From Bacteroidales bacterium UBA4293 (GTDB lineage: Bacteria > Bacteroidota > Bacteroidia > Bacteroidales > Bacteroidaceae): DNA of 64,000 nt. The translations under genes and the position numbers were made by a program. The DNA is taken from contig DGVD01000022.1 in the NCBI GenBank assembly GCA_002395835.1, positions 1 to 64,000 on the forward strand. The letters are read 5' to 3'. Numbering within the stretch: the first letter of the stretch is position 1; the number at the start of each line of letters is the position of its first letter. Positions 6,406-15,491 of the stretch are shown here, in pieces. The notes under the pieces were generated by a model. The model saw only the letters and a list, made by a program, of their open reading frames with translations, did no database searches and was not told the origin of the DNA.

Positions 6406-9372
6406 TTACAACTTCACTTCAACCTTTTTCCCAGTATATTTCACTTCTGTACCAGCAGCATCAGGATCATAACCCTGTGCCTTTGCAGCACTTACAGGAA
6501 CAATAGTAAAGGTTCTTTCCTGAAGCATACCAGGGAAACTACCTTCACGGTCACCTATCGTCAAGGTCTTTGTTTCATCATTGTAAGAAACAGAAATCTT
6601 AGCAAAACGTCCAGCCTCATAGCCATAGTTTACATTCTCGTCTTCATAAAGTGTAAACTGACCATCAGCTCCTTCATAGACATACAGTCTGATATTTTCT
6701 GCAGGTTTTTCATCGGAATACTGCATAGAAGGGCCGTAAGGAAGGATAGCACCAGCACGTACATACAATGGAATACGCTCATAAGGAGCAGAAACCACCT
6801 TAGTTTCCCCACCATTGCTGACAACCTGACCAGTATAGAAATCATACCATACATTATTCTTCGGGAAGTAAACCTCACGCTCACGAGCACCGTATACATA
6901 AACAGGATTAACCATCAGAGAAGGACCCAGCATGAACTGGTAGCCGATATTCAGAACATTGGTATCAGTTCCAAAGTCCATGACCAACGGACGCATCATG
7001 GTATAGTCATTATAATGAACCATAGCAGCCAAAGAATACAAGTAAGGCATCATGCGGTAACGCAAGTTCAGGTAATACTGAATGCTCTTATAGGCTGGAT
7101 GATTCTCTGGTGCTATACTCCAAGGCTCACGGAATGGGAACTGGCCATGTGAACGATACATAGGAGCAAAGGCACCAAACTGATGCCAACGGGCATTCAG
7201 CTCACGCCATTCTTTCAGATCTGCATTCTCCACACCTGTCTTGTCGAAATTCTCCTGTGCTGCAAAGTAGCGGCCTTCTACTGAGAATCCACCGATATCC
7301 TGGCTCCAGAAAGGAATACCAGAGATACTGAAGTTCAAACCAGCAGTGATCTGAGCTTTCATATCTTCCCAACGAGTACCGATATCGCCACTCCAAGTAG
7401 CAGTAGAATAACGCTGCAAACCTGGGAAGCCGCTACGAGTGAGCAAGAATACACGACGATTCTCTGGAGAGAACTTATTGCCATAACCATTCTGATTCCA
7501 ATCTGTCATGCCAGATTCAGTAGCACGCTGGCCGTCATAAATAGCCTCTGCATTGACAATAGAATAAGTATTGAAATACTGGTCAGAAGAACCTAAGTAA
7601 GTTGGGCCACAAAGGTCTTTACGATAGCGCAAGTCTGTACAGTCGCGTACATTAGGCTCTGAAGCATCCATCCACCAGGCATCCATTCCTAGAACACCTA
7701 ATTTCTCATGCATCTGACGCCAGAATATCTTTCTTGCCTCTGGAGCGTAAGCATCATAGAAACCATAGTGATAACCAGGCCAGATCCAATCCACCAGACT
7801 ATCCTTTAGAGACTGCTGGTACATATAACCCTTATCATTCAGTTCCTTAAAGTTGTCTGTAGTAGGATAGAACTTAGGCCAGCAACTGATCATAATTTTA
7901 GCATGCTGAGCATGAACACTGTCAACCATTGCCTTAGGGTCAGGGAAGCGCTCTTTATCGAACTCATGAGAGCCCCAACTTTCTACTGGCCAATATGACC
8001 AGTCTTCCACAATATTATCAATAGGCAACTGACGACTACGGAAGCCAGCCAAAGCAGTCAACAACTCATCGGAAGTCTTATAACGTTCACGACTCTGCCA
8101 ATATCCCAGTACCCATTTAGGCATAATCTGAGCTTTTCCCGTCAGCGAGCGATACCCTGAAATAACCTCATCCAAATTCTCACCTGCCATGAAATAATAA
8201 TCCAACTGAGGAGTCATTTCACTCCAGATGGAAAGTTTCTGCTGTACCTCTTCTGCCACAGGAGCTAAAGCACGCAATCCGCAATAGGCCTCACCACCAT
8301 CAGGTTTCCACTCAATACGAATGCTATAATGCTTACCTGCTTCCAAGTTCACATTAAACTTACGGGCATTAGGATTCCAAGCTGTACGCCAAATCTCCTG
8401 ATCCCCACCTTTGCCTGCCACATTTTCAGTATAGACAGACTTACCATCAATAAAGATTTTCTGATAACCTGAATAATAGTGCAGGAACCGGTATTCACCA
8501 GTAGCTTGAGGTACGATTTCACCTTCATAAACCACGGTAGCTTTAGCCAATGGATATTGTGGCAAGTTTTTAGCTGATTTCAGATTCTCAAAGTAGATAG
8601 AATCCTCTCGACGCACCAACACTTTTTCTTCAGGTGAAGAATAAGTACCTGTGAGTGCACCCTCTTTACCATCCTTATCAATTAAAGTGAAAAGCTTGTA
8701 CAGCTGCTCATAGTCATTAGGGTTACCGAAACGACAAAGAGAATAGCTATCCAGCAACACGCCATAATTCTTATTGGAAACGACAAAAGGAATAGAAACC
8801 TTAGTATTATACTGGAAAAGTTCCTCATTTTTGCCCTTATAGTTCCAGTCATCAGCCTGATGCTGACCTAAGCCATAGAAAGCCTCATCGGCTGGCGATT
8901 CAAAAATAGTCTGAATAGACCAACCGTTATAAGTCTTATCTTCACCATTAGCCTGAGTCTGAGTAACCTGATAAGGTTGGAACAGTTTACCTCCACCCTT
9001 CTGCTCCTGCAGAATAACATTGCCTTTCAAATCCGTAAACCAGACTTCGCCCGTGGTTCTCAACACATTAGCCCGAATACACTGGGTAGCCAGGACGATG
9101 GTATCGCCCAATTCCTCCACTGTATAAGAAGCCTTTTCAGCCTGAGGTACAATGATCAAACTTTGAGGATCAGCAAACTTATCCTCCGCAGTGGCACTTA
9201 CATGGATGATTTTATCTCCCATGACTTGAAGACGCACCAACTTTGGGCTATTCTCCTGAGCCTGCTGTACAGGAATAATGATGCCCTGATCTGTCTTCTT
9301 GTAAGCACCAGTCGAACAGCTTGCCAATAACAAAGCTGAAACGATTGTAAGTACAAAATTGGTTGTTTTCAT
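6406..9372 (-). CDS. GH31 glycosidase with PA14 domain (alpha-xylosidase/alpha-glucosidase), lipoprotein
   Basis: Exported lipoprotein of 988 residues: hydrophobic N-terminus, lipobox LASC with C19. A GH31 N-terminal beta domain is followed by a PA14-like insert at about 275-370 (GEYRFLHYYSGYQKIFIDGK, IRIEW). The (beta/alpha)8 barrel carries nucleophile D569 in WWMDASEP and acid/base D663 in WSGDIGTRWEDM. C-terminal beta domains follow (YLYSLAA, YVRAGAILP). PA14-containing GH31 enzymes characterised in Bacteroidota and Cellvibrio act as alpha-xylosidases on xyloglucan oligosaccharides, so that is the favoured activity; alpha-glucosidase is possible. Starts 2 bases after the FAD-protein stop, with no SusC/SusD pair nearby. 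Confidence 0.92.
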   Translation of the reverse strand: MKTTNFVLTIVSALLLASCSTGAYKKTDQGIIIPVQQAQENSPKLVRLQVMGDKIIHVSATAEDKFADPQSLIIVPQAEKASYTVEELGDTIVLATQCIRANVLRTTGEVWFTDLKGNVILQEQKGGGKLFQPYQVTQTQANGEDKTYNGWSIQTIFESPADEAFYGLGQHQADDWNYKGKNEELFQYNTKVSIPFVVSNKNYGVLLDSYSLCRFGNPNDYEQLYKLFTLIDKDGKEGALTGTYSSPEEKVLVRREDSIYFENLKSAKNLPQYPLAKATVVYEGEIVPQATGEYRFLHYYSGYQKIFIDGKSVYTENVAGKGGDQEIWRTAWNPNARKFNVNLEAGKHYSIRIEWKPDGGEAYCGLRALAPVAEEVQQKLSIWSEMTPQLDYYFMAGENLDEVISGYRSLTGKAQIMPKWVLGYWQSRERYKTSDELLTALAGFRSRQLPIDNIVEDWSYWPVESWGSHEFDKERFPDPKAMVDSVHAQHAKIMISCWPKFYPTTDNFKELNDKGYMYQQSLKDSLVDWIWPGYHYGFYDAYAPEARKIFWRQMHEKLGVLGMDAWWMDASEPNVRDCTDLRYRKDLCGPTYLGSSDQYFNTYSIVNAEAIYDGQRATESGMTDWNQNGYGNKFSPENRRVFLLTRSGFPGLQRYSTATWSGDIGTRWEDMKAQITAGLNFSISGIPFWSQDIGGFSVEGRYFAAQENFDKTGVENADLKEWRELNARWHQFGAFAPMYRSHGQFPFREPWSIAPENHPAYKSIQYYLNLRYRMMPYLYSLAAMVHYNDYTMMRPLVMDFGTDTNVLNIGYQFMLGPSLMVNPVYVYGAREREVYFPKNNVWYDFYTGQVVSNGGETKVVSAPYERIPLYVRAGAILPYGPSMQYSDEKPAENIRLYVYEGADGQFTLYEDENVNYGYEAGRFAKISVSYNDETKTLTIGDREGSFPGMLQERTFTIVPVSAAKAQGYDPDAAGTEVKYTGKKVEVKL

Positions 9373-9374
9373 AA

Positions 9375-11060
9375 TTATTTGATTTGATAAATATATTCAG
9401 CTAAACGTTCTGCACATCGTTCACCATCCACGCCCGCAGAGACAATTCCCCCTGCGTAGCCCGCTCCTTCACCACAAGGGAATAATCCCTGAACACGAAT
9501 ATGCTGCAGAGACTCATTATCCCTTACGATGCGCACAGGCGAAGATGTACGGGTTTCCACACCTATCATAGTAGCCTCATTGGTCAAAAAGCCATGCGAC
9601 ATCTTTCCAAACTGAAGAAAACCCATCTTCAATCTCTCCGTAATAAACTTAGGCATCCAGAAATGGAGAGGAGAAGCGATAAGGCCTGCCACATAACTAG
9701 AAGAAGGCAAATCGGCACTGAGTCTTCTATTCACAAAATCGCTCATACGCTGGGCTGGAGCCGTCTGTTTCATATTGCCGGCAATCCAAGACTGCCTTTC
9801 AAGAGCATCTTGAAATAACAACACACTCAATGGATGAGTCGCCATACCTCCTCCCCCTTCACGAGGATTCACGCATTTGGGAAGATTCTTCAAGCAGCCC
9901 ATAATCTGTTCTGCTTCTTCAGACGGTTTCACTTTCACATAATCCTCTATCATAGACAAGAGGGACGAATCACCTAAATCTTCGGGATGCAATTCCACCA
10001 CCATACCCGAATTACTCCACTTACTTCCACGATTACTAGGCGACATACCGTTGACAACCAATTGTTCCGGCCCACTGGCTGCAGGAACCACAAAACCACC
10101 CGGGCACATACAGAAACTATATACACCCCGGTTGTCAACCTGATGCACAAAGCTATATTCAGCAGCCGGTAAATACTTTCCACGACCTTCTTTTCGGTGG
10201 TATTGAATCTGGTCAATCAGGGCAGAAGGGTGTTCCAAACGAACCCCGACAGCCAGTCCTTTGGCTTCTATTTCTATTCCAGCGTGATACAAATAACGAT
10301 ATACATCACGAGCAGAATGACCTGTAGCCAAGATTACAGGACCTCGGAACTCTCTTCCATCTTCACACCGAATACCTACCACCTTATCATGCTCCAGCAG
10401 CAAACCCGTCATTTTGGTCTGAAAATGCACTTCACCTCCACAGGCCAAAATCTGATTACGCATATTCTCTATGACACGAGGCAACTTATCAGTTCCTATA
10501 TGCGGGTGGGCATCAGCCAATATATTAGGGCTGGCCCCATGCTGGCAGAAAACATTCAATATCTTTTCCACATTACCCCGCTTCTTGCTTCGGGTGTAAA
10601 GTTTACCATCGGAAAACGCGCCTGCACCACCTTCCCCAAAACTATAATTGCTTTCACTATCAACCAAATGAGTCTTCGGAATGGCAGCAATATCCTTTTT
10701 ACGGTCACGAACATTCTTGCCTCGTTCCACCAACACAGGACGGACACCTAGTTCTACTAAACGCAAGGCAGCAAACAACCCTCCAGGCCCTGCACCCACA
10801 ACGATAGCTTCGGGCTTTCCTTCCACATTCGGATAATCAACACGCACATAAGGTTCATCTTGAGGATATTCATTCACATAAGCACGAACCTTCAGGTTCA
10901 CAAAAATAGTACGTTGCCGAGCATCGATGCTTTTCTTTAAGACACGGACAGCCTGAATAGAACGTAGATTTAGCCCTTTTTCACGAGCCAAATACAACGC
11001 TATATTCTGTTCGTTGGCAGCCACTTCTGGCAATACTCTTATCTGATATTCTTCTGTCAT
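9375..11060 (-). CDS. FAD-dependent dehydrogenase of unknown substrate (COG2509 type)
   Basis: Flavoprotein of 561 residues. An N-terminal RNA-binding-like segment (1-80) precedes the dinucleotide-binding motif VVGAGPGGLFAALRL (GxGxxG at 89-94). Further motifs are the conserved YSFGEGGAGAFSDGKLYTR segment, LATGHSARD near the middle and FPCGEGAGYAGGI at the C-terminus, typical of the uncharacterised FAD-dependent dehydrogenase family. The substrate is unknown. It lies directly between radA (adjacent, no gap) and the GH31 gene (2 bases), so the three are likely co-transcribed; nothing in its motifs explains that grouping. Confidence 0.88.
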   Translation of the reverse strand: MTEEYQIRVLPEVAANEQNIALYLAREKGLNLRSIQAVRVLKKSIDARQRTIFVNLKVRAYVNEYPQDEPYVRVDYPNVEGKPEAIVVGAGPGGLFAALRLVELGVRPVLVERGKNVRDRKKDIAAIPKTHLVDSESNYSFGEGGAGAFSDGKLYTRSKKRGNVEKILNVFCQHGASPNILADAHPHIGTDKLPRVIENMRNQILACGGEVHFQTKMTGLLLEHDKVVGIRCEDGREFRGPVILATGHSARDVYRYLYHAGIEIEAKGLAVGVRLEHPSALIDQIQYHRKEGRGKYLPAAEYSFVHQVDNRGVYSFCMCPGGFVVPAASGPEQLVVNGMSPSNRGSKWSNSGMVVELHPEDLGDSSLLSMIEDYVKVKPSEEAEQIMGCLKNLPKCVNPREGGGGMATHPLSVLLFQDALERQSWIAGNMKQTAPAQRMSDFVNRRLSADLPSSSYVAGLIASPLHFWMPKFITERLKMGFLQFGKMSHGFLTNEATMIGVETRTSSPVRIVRDNESLQHIRVQGLFPCGEGAGYAGGIVSAGVDGERCAERLAEYIYQIK

Positions 11061-12461
11061 TTATCCAAAAAGTTCACGTAGAGCCTCCTCAACCTTCCTA
11101 ACAGGAACCAACTCTATCTTAAAATGCTTTTTATCCAGTCCTTGCATATTACCCTTAGGCAGCAACATGCGTTTAAATCCAAGTTTCTCAGCCTCAGCAA
11201 TTCGTTGCTCTATTCGGGCTATCGGCCTGATCTCTCCACTCAATCCCACTTCTCCTGCCATACATACATCGGGCTCTATACCTGTATCAATGTTGCTGGA
11301 CAGAACCGCTGCAATAACAGACAAGTCGATGGCTGGATCGCTTACCTTAAGACCACCAGCTATATTCAAGAAGACATCTTTCTGCATCAACTTAAAGCCG
11401 ACTCTCTTTTCCAAAACAGCTAAAAGCATATTCAGCCTACGAATGTCAAAGCCTATAGCACTTCGCTGAGGATTTCCATAGGCAGCCGTGCTGACCAAAG
11501 CCTGCGTCTCGATAAGGAAAGGACGAACACCCTCAATGGCAGATGATACGGCAACTCCGCTCAGCCCTTCATGACTTTCACTTAGCAACAGTTCCGAAGG
11601 GTTACTGACCTGACGCAAACCATCAGAACGCATCTCATAAATACCAAGTTCAGAAGTACTACCGAATCTGTTTTTTATACTTCTCAAAATCCGATACAGA
11701 TAATGTTGGTCGCCTTCAAACTGCAAAACCGTATCTACGATATGCTCCAGAACCTTGGGACCCGCCAACGTACCTTCCTTGGTTATATGACCAATCAAGA
11801 TAACCGGAACATTCTGTGTCTTGGCAAACTTCAACAACAAGGCTGCACACTCACGAACCTGAGAAAGACTTCCAGGAGAAGACTCCACAGTTTCAGTGGA
11901 TATGGTCTGAATAGAATCAATGATGAGCAATTGTGGCTGCGTGTTCTTGACATGCGTGAAAATATGTTCCAAAGAAGTTTCACAGACAATGAGGCATTCT
12001 TGGCTTTCACCAGCATCATGAATATCTTCTTTAGGCTGAAGACGATCAGCACGCAGTTTCAACTGCTGGGCACTTTCCTCTCCACTGACATACAGAACCC
12101 GCAGATGACGGAGGTTCATCACAGTTTGAAGAATCAAAGTAGACTTGCCAATGCCAGGTTCACCACCAAGTAAAACCAAAGACCCTGGGACAAGGCCACC
12201 ACCCAACACACGATTCAGTTCTGCATCCCTCAAGTCGATACGTGGCAAATCCTTCGTCTCAATTTCCCGAAGATTCCTAGGTTTTCTATTTTCTAATCCA
12301 TTATCCAGCCCCTCAGGAAGAATACGAATAGAAGCAGACTCTTTTCGAATGACCTGCTCAACATAAGTGTTCCACTGACCACATGATGGACAACGACCAA
12401 TCCACTTTGGAGATTCCTGTCCACATTCCTTACAAACATATACAACCTTCTCTTTAGCCAT
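11061..12461 (-). CDS. radA: DNA repair protein RadA (Sms)
   Basis: RecA-related ATPase that promotes branch migration in recombinational repair, 466 residues. An N-terminal zinc finger has C10, C13, C24 and C27. Walker A is GGEPGIGKST at 99-108, the RadA-specific KNRFG motif is at 263-267, and a Lon-protease-like C-terminal domain follows (about 285-466, with LSGEIRPIARIEQRIAEAEK). Domain order and size are standard. First gene of a three-gene unit with the FAD protein and the GH31 enzyme. A TACCTTTG box lies 18 bases before its start. Confidence 0.97.
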   Translation of the reverse strand: MAKEKVVYVCKECGQESPKWIGRCPSCGQWNTYVEQVIRKESASIRILPEGLDNGLENRKPRNLREIETKDLPRIDLRDAELNRVLGGGLVPGSLVLLGGEPGIGKSTLILQTVMNLRHLRVLYVSGEESAQQLKLRADRLQPKEDIHDAGESQECLIVCETSLEHIFTHVKNTQPQLLIIDSIQTISTETVESSPGSLSQVRECAALLLKFAKTQNVPVILIGHITKEGTLAGPKVLEHIVDTVLQFEGDQHYLYRILRSIKNRFGSTSELGIYEMRSDGLRQVSNPSELLLSESHEGLSGVAVSSAIEGVRPFLIETQALVSTAAYGNPQRSAIGFDIRRLNMLLAVLEKRVGFKLMQKDVFLNIAGGLKVSDPAIDLSVIAAVLSSNIDTGIEPDVCMAGEVGLSGEIRPIARIEQRIAEAEKLGFKRMLLPKGNMQGLDKKHFKIELVPVRKVEEALRELFG

Positions 12462-12478
12462 AGGCTTTCATTTGTGTA

Positions 12479-12486
12479 CAAAGGTA
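12479..12486 (-). promoter_or_regulatory. -7 promoter element for radA
   Basis: TACCTTTG on the minus strand fits TAnnTTTG, 18 bases upstream of the radA start. This implies a very short 5' leader. No clear -33 element is seen. Confidence 0.45.
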
Positions 12487-12531
12487 ACGAATATTTTACA
12501 CATAGAAAAGAAAGAAGACACCATACCATTT

Positions 12532-12586
12532 AAAGTATCGGGATTAGGCAAATAGTGCAAAAAAATGGTCTGCAAACCGATACTTT
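12532..12586. repeat. Inverted repeat with 10-base arms, 35-base spacer
   Basis: Arms AAAGTATCGG (12532-12541) and CCGATACTTT (12577-12586) are perfect complements separated by 35 bases. The right arm lies in the loop of the neighbouring terminator (12563-12603), so the two structures exclude each other in RNA. It may be an alternative stem or an operator upstream of radA. Confidence 0.4.
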
Positions 12587-12603
12587 CCGCTTGCCGACCA
12601 TTT
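12563..12603 (-). terminator. Terminator after the outer-membrane barrel gene
   Basis: Minus-strand stem AAATGGTC ... GACCATTT followed by more T residues, 23 bases after the stop of the barrel gene at 12626. The loop is long (25 bases) and partly self-complementary. Confidence 0.6.
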
Positions 12604-12625
12604 CCATTTTCTATGTACAAGTTTC

Positions 12626-13087
12626 TTAAAGAACAAGATTGACGCCTACAGCAAAACAAGTCTTGTCCATTTTATCGGAGTCGAATAAGAATTGGTGCTT
12701 AATCTCCCCGAAAACGCAGACCTGATCAGTAAGGAAATAGCGGACACCACCACCTACATTTGTACCAAGTTTGTTACGGGTATCACCGTCACCATTACGA
12801 TTTCTTCCATGTACAAGACAACCACCCACTACTGGATAGATTTCCCATAAGTCGTCCAATTCTATATTATAATGGAAATCTGCATCAGCAGAGAATGTGG
12901 ATCCATTTTCTGTGAAAAAATAATTGAAGTTCGGAGCAAAATCAATGAAATCCAATACTCCGATGGTTACTCCACCTCCAATTCCAAAAGTATTACGCAC
13001 ACCTACCTTCAAGTCTATTGTCTTCAATTGAGCAGAAGCAGTCAAGACTGAGAGAAACATCAACAACGTAAAGAATGTCTTTTTCAT
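12626..13087 (-). CDS. Small outer-membrane beta-barrel protein
   Basis: I take the start at 13087 (MKKTFFTLLMFLSV), since this gives a clean signal peptide ending TASAQ; an upstream in-frame ATG at 13132 would put 15 polar residues before it. The mature protein (about 133 residues) has alternating hydrophobic strands (GIGGGVTIGVLDFIDFAP; NVGGGVRYFLTDQVCVFGEI) and ends FAVGVNLVL, an aromatic/aliphatic C-terminal strand typical of OmpX-like barrels. Function unknown. A near-consensus TATCTTTA box lies at 13127-13120. It stands alone between radA and a divergent lipoprotein gene. Confidence 0.75.
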   Translation of the reverse strand: MKKTFFTLLMFLSVLTASAQLKTIDLKVGVRNTFGIGGGVTIGVLDFIDFAPNFNYFFTENGSTFSADADFHYNIELDDLWEIYPVVGGCLVHGRNRNGDGDTRNKLGTNVGGGVRYFLTDQVCVFGEIKHQFLFDSDKMDKTCFAVGVNLVL

Positions 13088-13243
13088 AATATAATTCCCT
13101 TTTTTACTAATATTTTGTGTAAAGATACACATATTTCAGAAAAATGCAGCTAATCTTTAAAACTTTTTCAATGCATACAATCCTTTTAAGATTCTATTAA
13201 GACATTTTGTCTAAAATAATTGTGCTACGAACCTTTTTTTGAC

Positions 13244-13251
13244 TACTTTTG
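13244..13251 (+). promoter_or_regulatory. -7 promoter element for the fimbrillin-like lipoprotein gene
   Basis: TACTTTTG matches TAnnTTTG, with a TTG 21 bases upstream (13220-13222). Predicted start near 13258. This lies downstream of the first in-frame ATG (13239) and upstream of the ATG at 13275, supporting the later start. Confidence 0.55.
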
Positions 13252-13274
13252 CAAAAATTTTTAGCACATATACG

Positions 13275-14813
13275 ATGAAACCTAACACTAAATTACTATA
13301 CAGGGTATTAGAGTTTACCTTCCTCTTTGTCGCACTAATCTTTGTTTCCTGCAAGAAAGATGAGACAGAGGCCGACGTTTACTACAGCTTTACATTGAAT
13401 GCAGGTCAGCCGTCGGATGATGGCTATCCCATTTCCGAAGGATTAACTTGGAACTCTTCAGACCAGATTGCAGCAATCAATGTCACTTTGGTTCGAGAGA
13501 TAGAGAAACTGAGTTATAACACCTCTTCCCAGAAATTCTCTGGAAACATGGTAAACATTCTTTCTGGAAATAATCTGGCATTCTTCTATCCTGCCAGTGC
13601 TCTTACCACAGAGCATAGCGACACGATTACACAAGATTTTTCTGTCATGTCGCAAGATGGCACTGAAAGTACAGTTCTAAATTACAGATACGGTTTCTGC
13701 TCTTCTGTAACCCTGAATGAGTTGAGCGCTTCTGCTACTGCTACCATGGAAGCAATTCTGGCTGTAGCAAAAATGAAATTCCTTCACAATGGTAGTCCTA
13801 TCAACGACATTGTGAAAATAGAATTCCGAGCAAAAGAAGGCAATGTCTATGGCAAAAGAACTTTCAACTTTAGAAAGAAAGCTTATGAAAGCGGAACAAA
13901 CAACAATATGGTGATTAAGAACAATCAAGGCCTAGATGGTTCCGCTGTCCTAGCCATGATACCAACGGACGATGTACTGTTGGAAGTTTCTGTCTTCACT
14001 GCTGACGGTTCCATCTATGTAGGAAACAATAACGATGAAGGAGCCATTGAAGCCGGAAATCTTTACGATTGGACTTTCGACTGCACGAAGGAAAACGGCT
14101 TGGCTCATATAGGAGATTATTTCTACAGTGACATGACCGTTTCCTCTGAGTTGAATGAAAACAAGAAGTGCATTGGAATCGTTTTCGCTTTGACCGACAC
14201 AGAAGATGGAGACATCAATCGTACCCTTACGTCATCTTACCACGGCAGAATAGTGGCTCTTAATGATGTAAACTCCACTGGTAAGACATGGTCTACCATG
14301 CAGTACAATATCAAAGGCATGCCAGACTTTAGCACTGCTGATGGTTCATTGGAAGAAGGTTTCCTTCCATATTGGGATGGCAAATCATCATCTTCCTATT
14401 TTGAAAGCGGTCATATCAATATGGCTTTAACAGAAGACGGACGCATTGAAACTTGGCCTTCATCTGGACTTTTGAGCGACTTTAACGGCAAAGAAAACAC
14501 AGCTTATGCTGATTCATCTGCCATTGTCTATGGTGCTTGTGGACAAGCTGCAGCCTATAGCATTTCCGGTATTACCAACAAACGCTGGTACTGTCCTTCT
14601 GGTGGAGAGATGGCACTATTATATGCCCAGAGCCGATTAGGAATTCTGTCTTCAGAGACACTTCCTCCATTCACAAATTTTGAAGCCAGAGGATACTGGT
14701 GTGCTGCAGAACGAGAAGAGAATAGAGCCTGGTACATTCAGTTTGCCACTGGAGGCGTATACGCAAACTACAAGTTGAGTTCCTATTTTGTACGACCGTT
14801 GATGCACTTCTAG
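13275..14813 (+). CDS. Fimbrillin-like lipoprotein with C-type-lectin-like C-terminal domain
   Basis: Surface-type lipoprotein, 512 residues from the ATG at 13275 (MKPNTKLLYRV), chosen because the promoter lies downstream of the ATG at 13239. Hydrophobic stretch then lipobox FVSC followed by KKDE. The N-terminal half resembles fimbrillin-like proteins of Bacteroidales (SEGLTWNSSDQIAAIN, LAFFYPASA, AVLAMIPTDD). The C-terminal part (WYCPSGGEMALLYA, GYWCAAEREENRAWYIQFA, YFVRPLMHF) resembles the DUF1566/FISUMP-type C-lectin-like fold. Probably an adhesin or minor pilus subunit; this is an inference. No partner pilus genes nearby. Confidence 0.6.
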   Translation: MKPNTKLLYRVLEFTFLFVALIFVSCKKDETEADVYYSFTLNAGQPSDDGYPISEGLTWNSSDQIAAINVTLVREIEKLSYNTSSQKFSGNMVNILSGNNLAFFYPASALTTEHSDTITQDFSVMSQDGTESTVLNYRYGFCSSVTLNELSASATATMEAILAVAKMKFLHNGSPINDIVKIEFRAKEGNVYGKRTFNFRKKAYESGTNNNMVIKNNQGLDGSAVLAMIPTDDVLLEVSVFTADGSIYVGNNNDEGAIEAGNLYDWTFDCTKENGLAHIGDYFYSDMTVSSELNENKKCIGIVFALTDTEDGDINRTLTSSYHGRIVALNDVNSTGKTWSTMQYNIKGMPDFSTADGSLEEGFLPYWDGKSSSSYFESGHINMALTEDGRIETWPSSGLLSDFNGKENTAYADSSAIVYGACGQAAAYSISGITNKRWYCPSGGEMALLYAQSRLGILSSETLPPFTNFEARGYWCAAEREENRAWYIQFATGGVYANYKLSSYFVRPLMHF

Positions 14814-14840
14814 ATACATTATCACAAGTTTTGAGACATA

Positions 14841-14883
14841 AAAAAGAAGAAGGGAATGTGATTTACATTCCCTTCTTCTTTTT
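14841..14883. terminator. Bidirectional terminator between lipoprotein gene and tRNA cluster
   Basis: Perfect 19-bp stem AAAAAGAAGAAGGGAATGT / ACATTCCCTTCTTCTTTTT with a 5-base loop. A-rich on one side and T-rich on the other, so it can end both the plus-strand lipoprotein transcript and the minus-strand tRNA transcript. Confidence 0.92.
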
Positions 14884-14884
14884 G

Positions 14885-14959
14885 TCGGGGTAGCGGGATT
14901 CGAACCCACGACCCCCTGCTCCCAAAGCAGGTGCTCTAACCGGACTGAGCCACACCCCG
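14885..14959 (-). tRNA. tRNA-Pro (anticodon TGG)
   Basis: Cloverleaf seen directly: acceptor CGGGGTG/TACCCCG (one G-T), D arm GCTC/GAGC, anticodon stem CCTGC/GCAGG with loop TTTGGGA, T loop TTCGAAT. Discriminator A; the CCA end is not encoded (CAAA follows). Confidence 0.95.
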
Positions 14960-14978
14960 AATGTTTTCCATCTTCATG

Positions 14979-15051
14979 CACGGGAGGAGAGACTCGAACT
15001 CCCGACACCTGGTTTTGGAGACCAGTGCTCTACCAACTGAACTACTCCCGT
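14979..15051 (-). tRNA. tRNA-Trp (anticodon CCA)
   Basis: Acceptor ACGGGAG/CTCCCGT, anticodon stem CTGGT/ACCAG with loop CTCCAAA, T loop TTCGAGT, discriminator G. CCA is not encoded (CATG follows). Confidence 0.95.
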
Positions 15052-15068
15052 TTCAAGCAAAATGGTGG

Positions 15069-15140
15069 TAGTCCCTAGGAGAGTCGAACTCCTCTTTAGA
15101 GAATGAAAATCTCTCGTCCTAACCGATAGACGAAGGGACC
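15069..15140 (-). tRNA. tRNA-Glu (anticodon TTC)
   Basis: Acceptor GGTCCCT/AGGGACT (G1-T72 wobble), anticodon stem AGAGA/TCTCT with loop TTTTCAT, T loop TTCGACT, discriminator A. CCA directly follows in the DNA (15068-15066). Confidence 0.95.
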
Positions 15141-15165
15141 GGCCAAAAGATCGTTTCCGACCAAG

Positions 15166-15237
<72 letters not shown>

Positions 15238-15267
15238 AGGTTGCTCTAAAGAGAAACATTTTGTTGG

Positions 15268-15341
15268 CGGTGCGTACGAGGCTCGAACTCGTGACCCCCT
15301 GCGTGACAGGCAGATATTCTAACCAACTGAACTAACGCACC
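15268..15341 (-). tRNA. tRNA-Asp (anticodon GTC)
   Basis: Acceptor GGTGCGT/ACGCACC, anticodon stem TCTGC/GCAGG (T-G at the top) with loop CTGTCAC, T loop TTCGAGC, discriminator G, followed by CCA in the DNA (15267-15265). First gene of the cluster in transcription order. Confidence 0.95.
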
Positions 15342-15368
15342 AATTTGGTTTCGTTCCTAAAGCGGGTG

Positions 15369-15400
15369 CAAAAGTATGATTTTTTATTCGTTTGGCCAAA
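15369..15400 (-). promoter_or_regulatory. Promoter of the five-tRNA operon
   Basis: Minus strand TTTG (15400-15397), 20 bases, TACTTTTG (15376-15369): full consensus. Predicted start is about 20 bases before tRNA-Asp. One terminator at 14841-14883 closes the unit, so all five tRNAs are probably one transcript. Confidence 0.8.
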
Positions 15401-15491
15401 CCAATTCTGAAAAAAAACATCAAACAGGCCTATTTTTTTGTTTTGTGGCTACAAACTTAACTTCTATAACCTATGAAAAGCCATTATTGAA

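Noticed and set aside
9974..10751. Overlapping frames opposite the FAD-dependent dehydrogenase
   Set aside because: The long 561-residue frame has clear flavoprotein motifs; the others lack motifs and start signals.
13275..14813. Possible diversity-generating retroelement target
   Set aside because: No reverse transcriptase or template repeat is visible in the window; only the fold resemblance remains.
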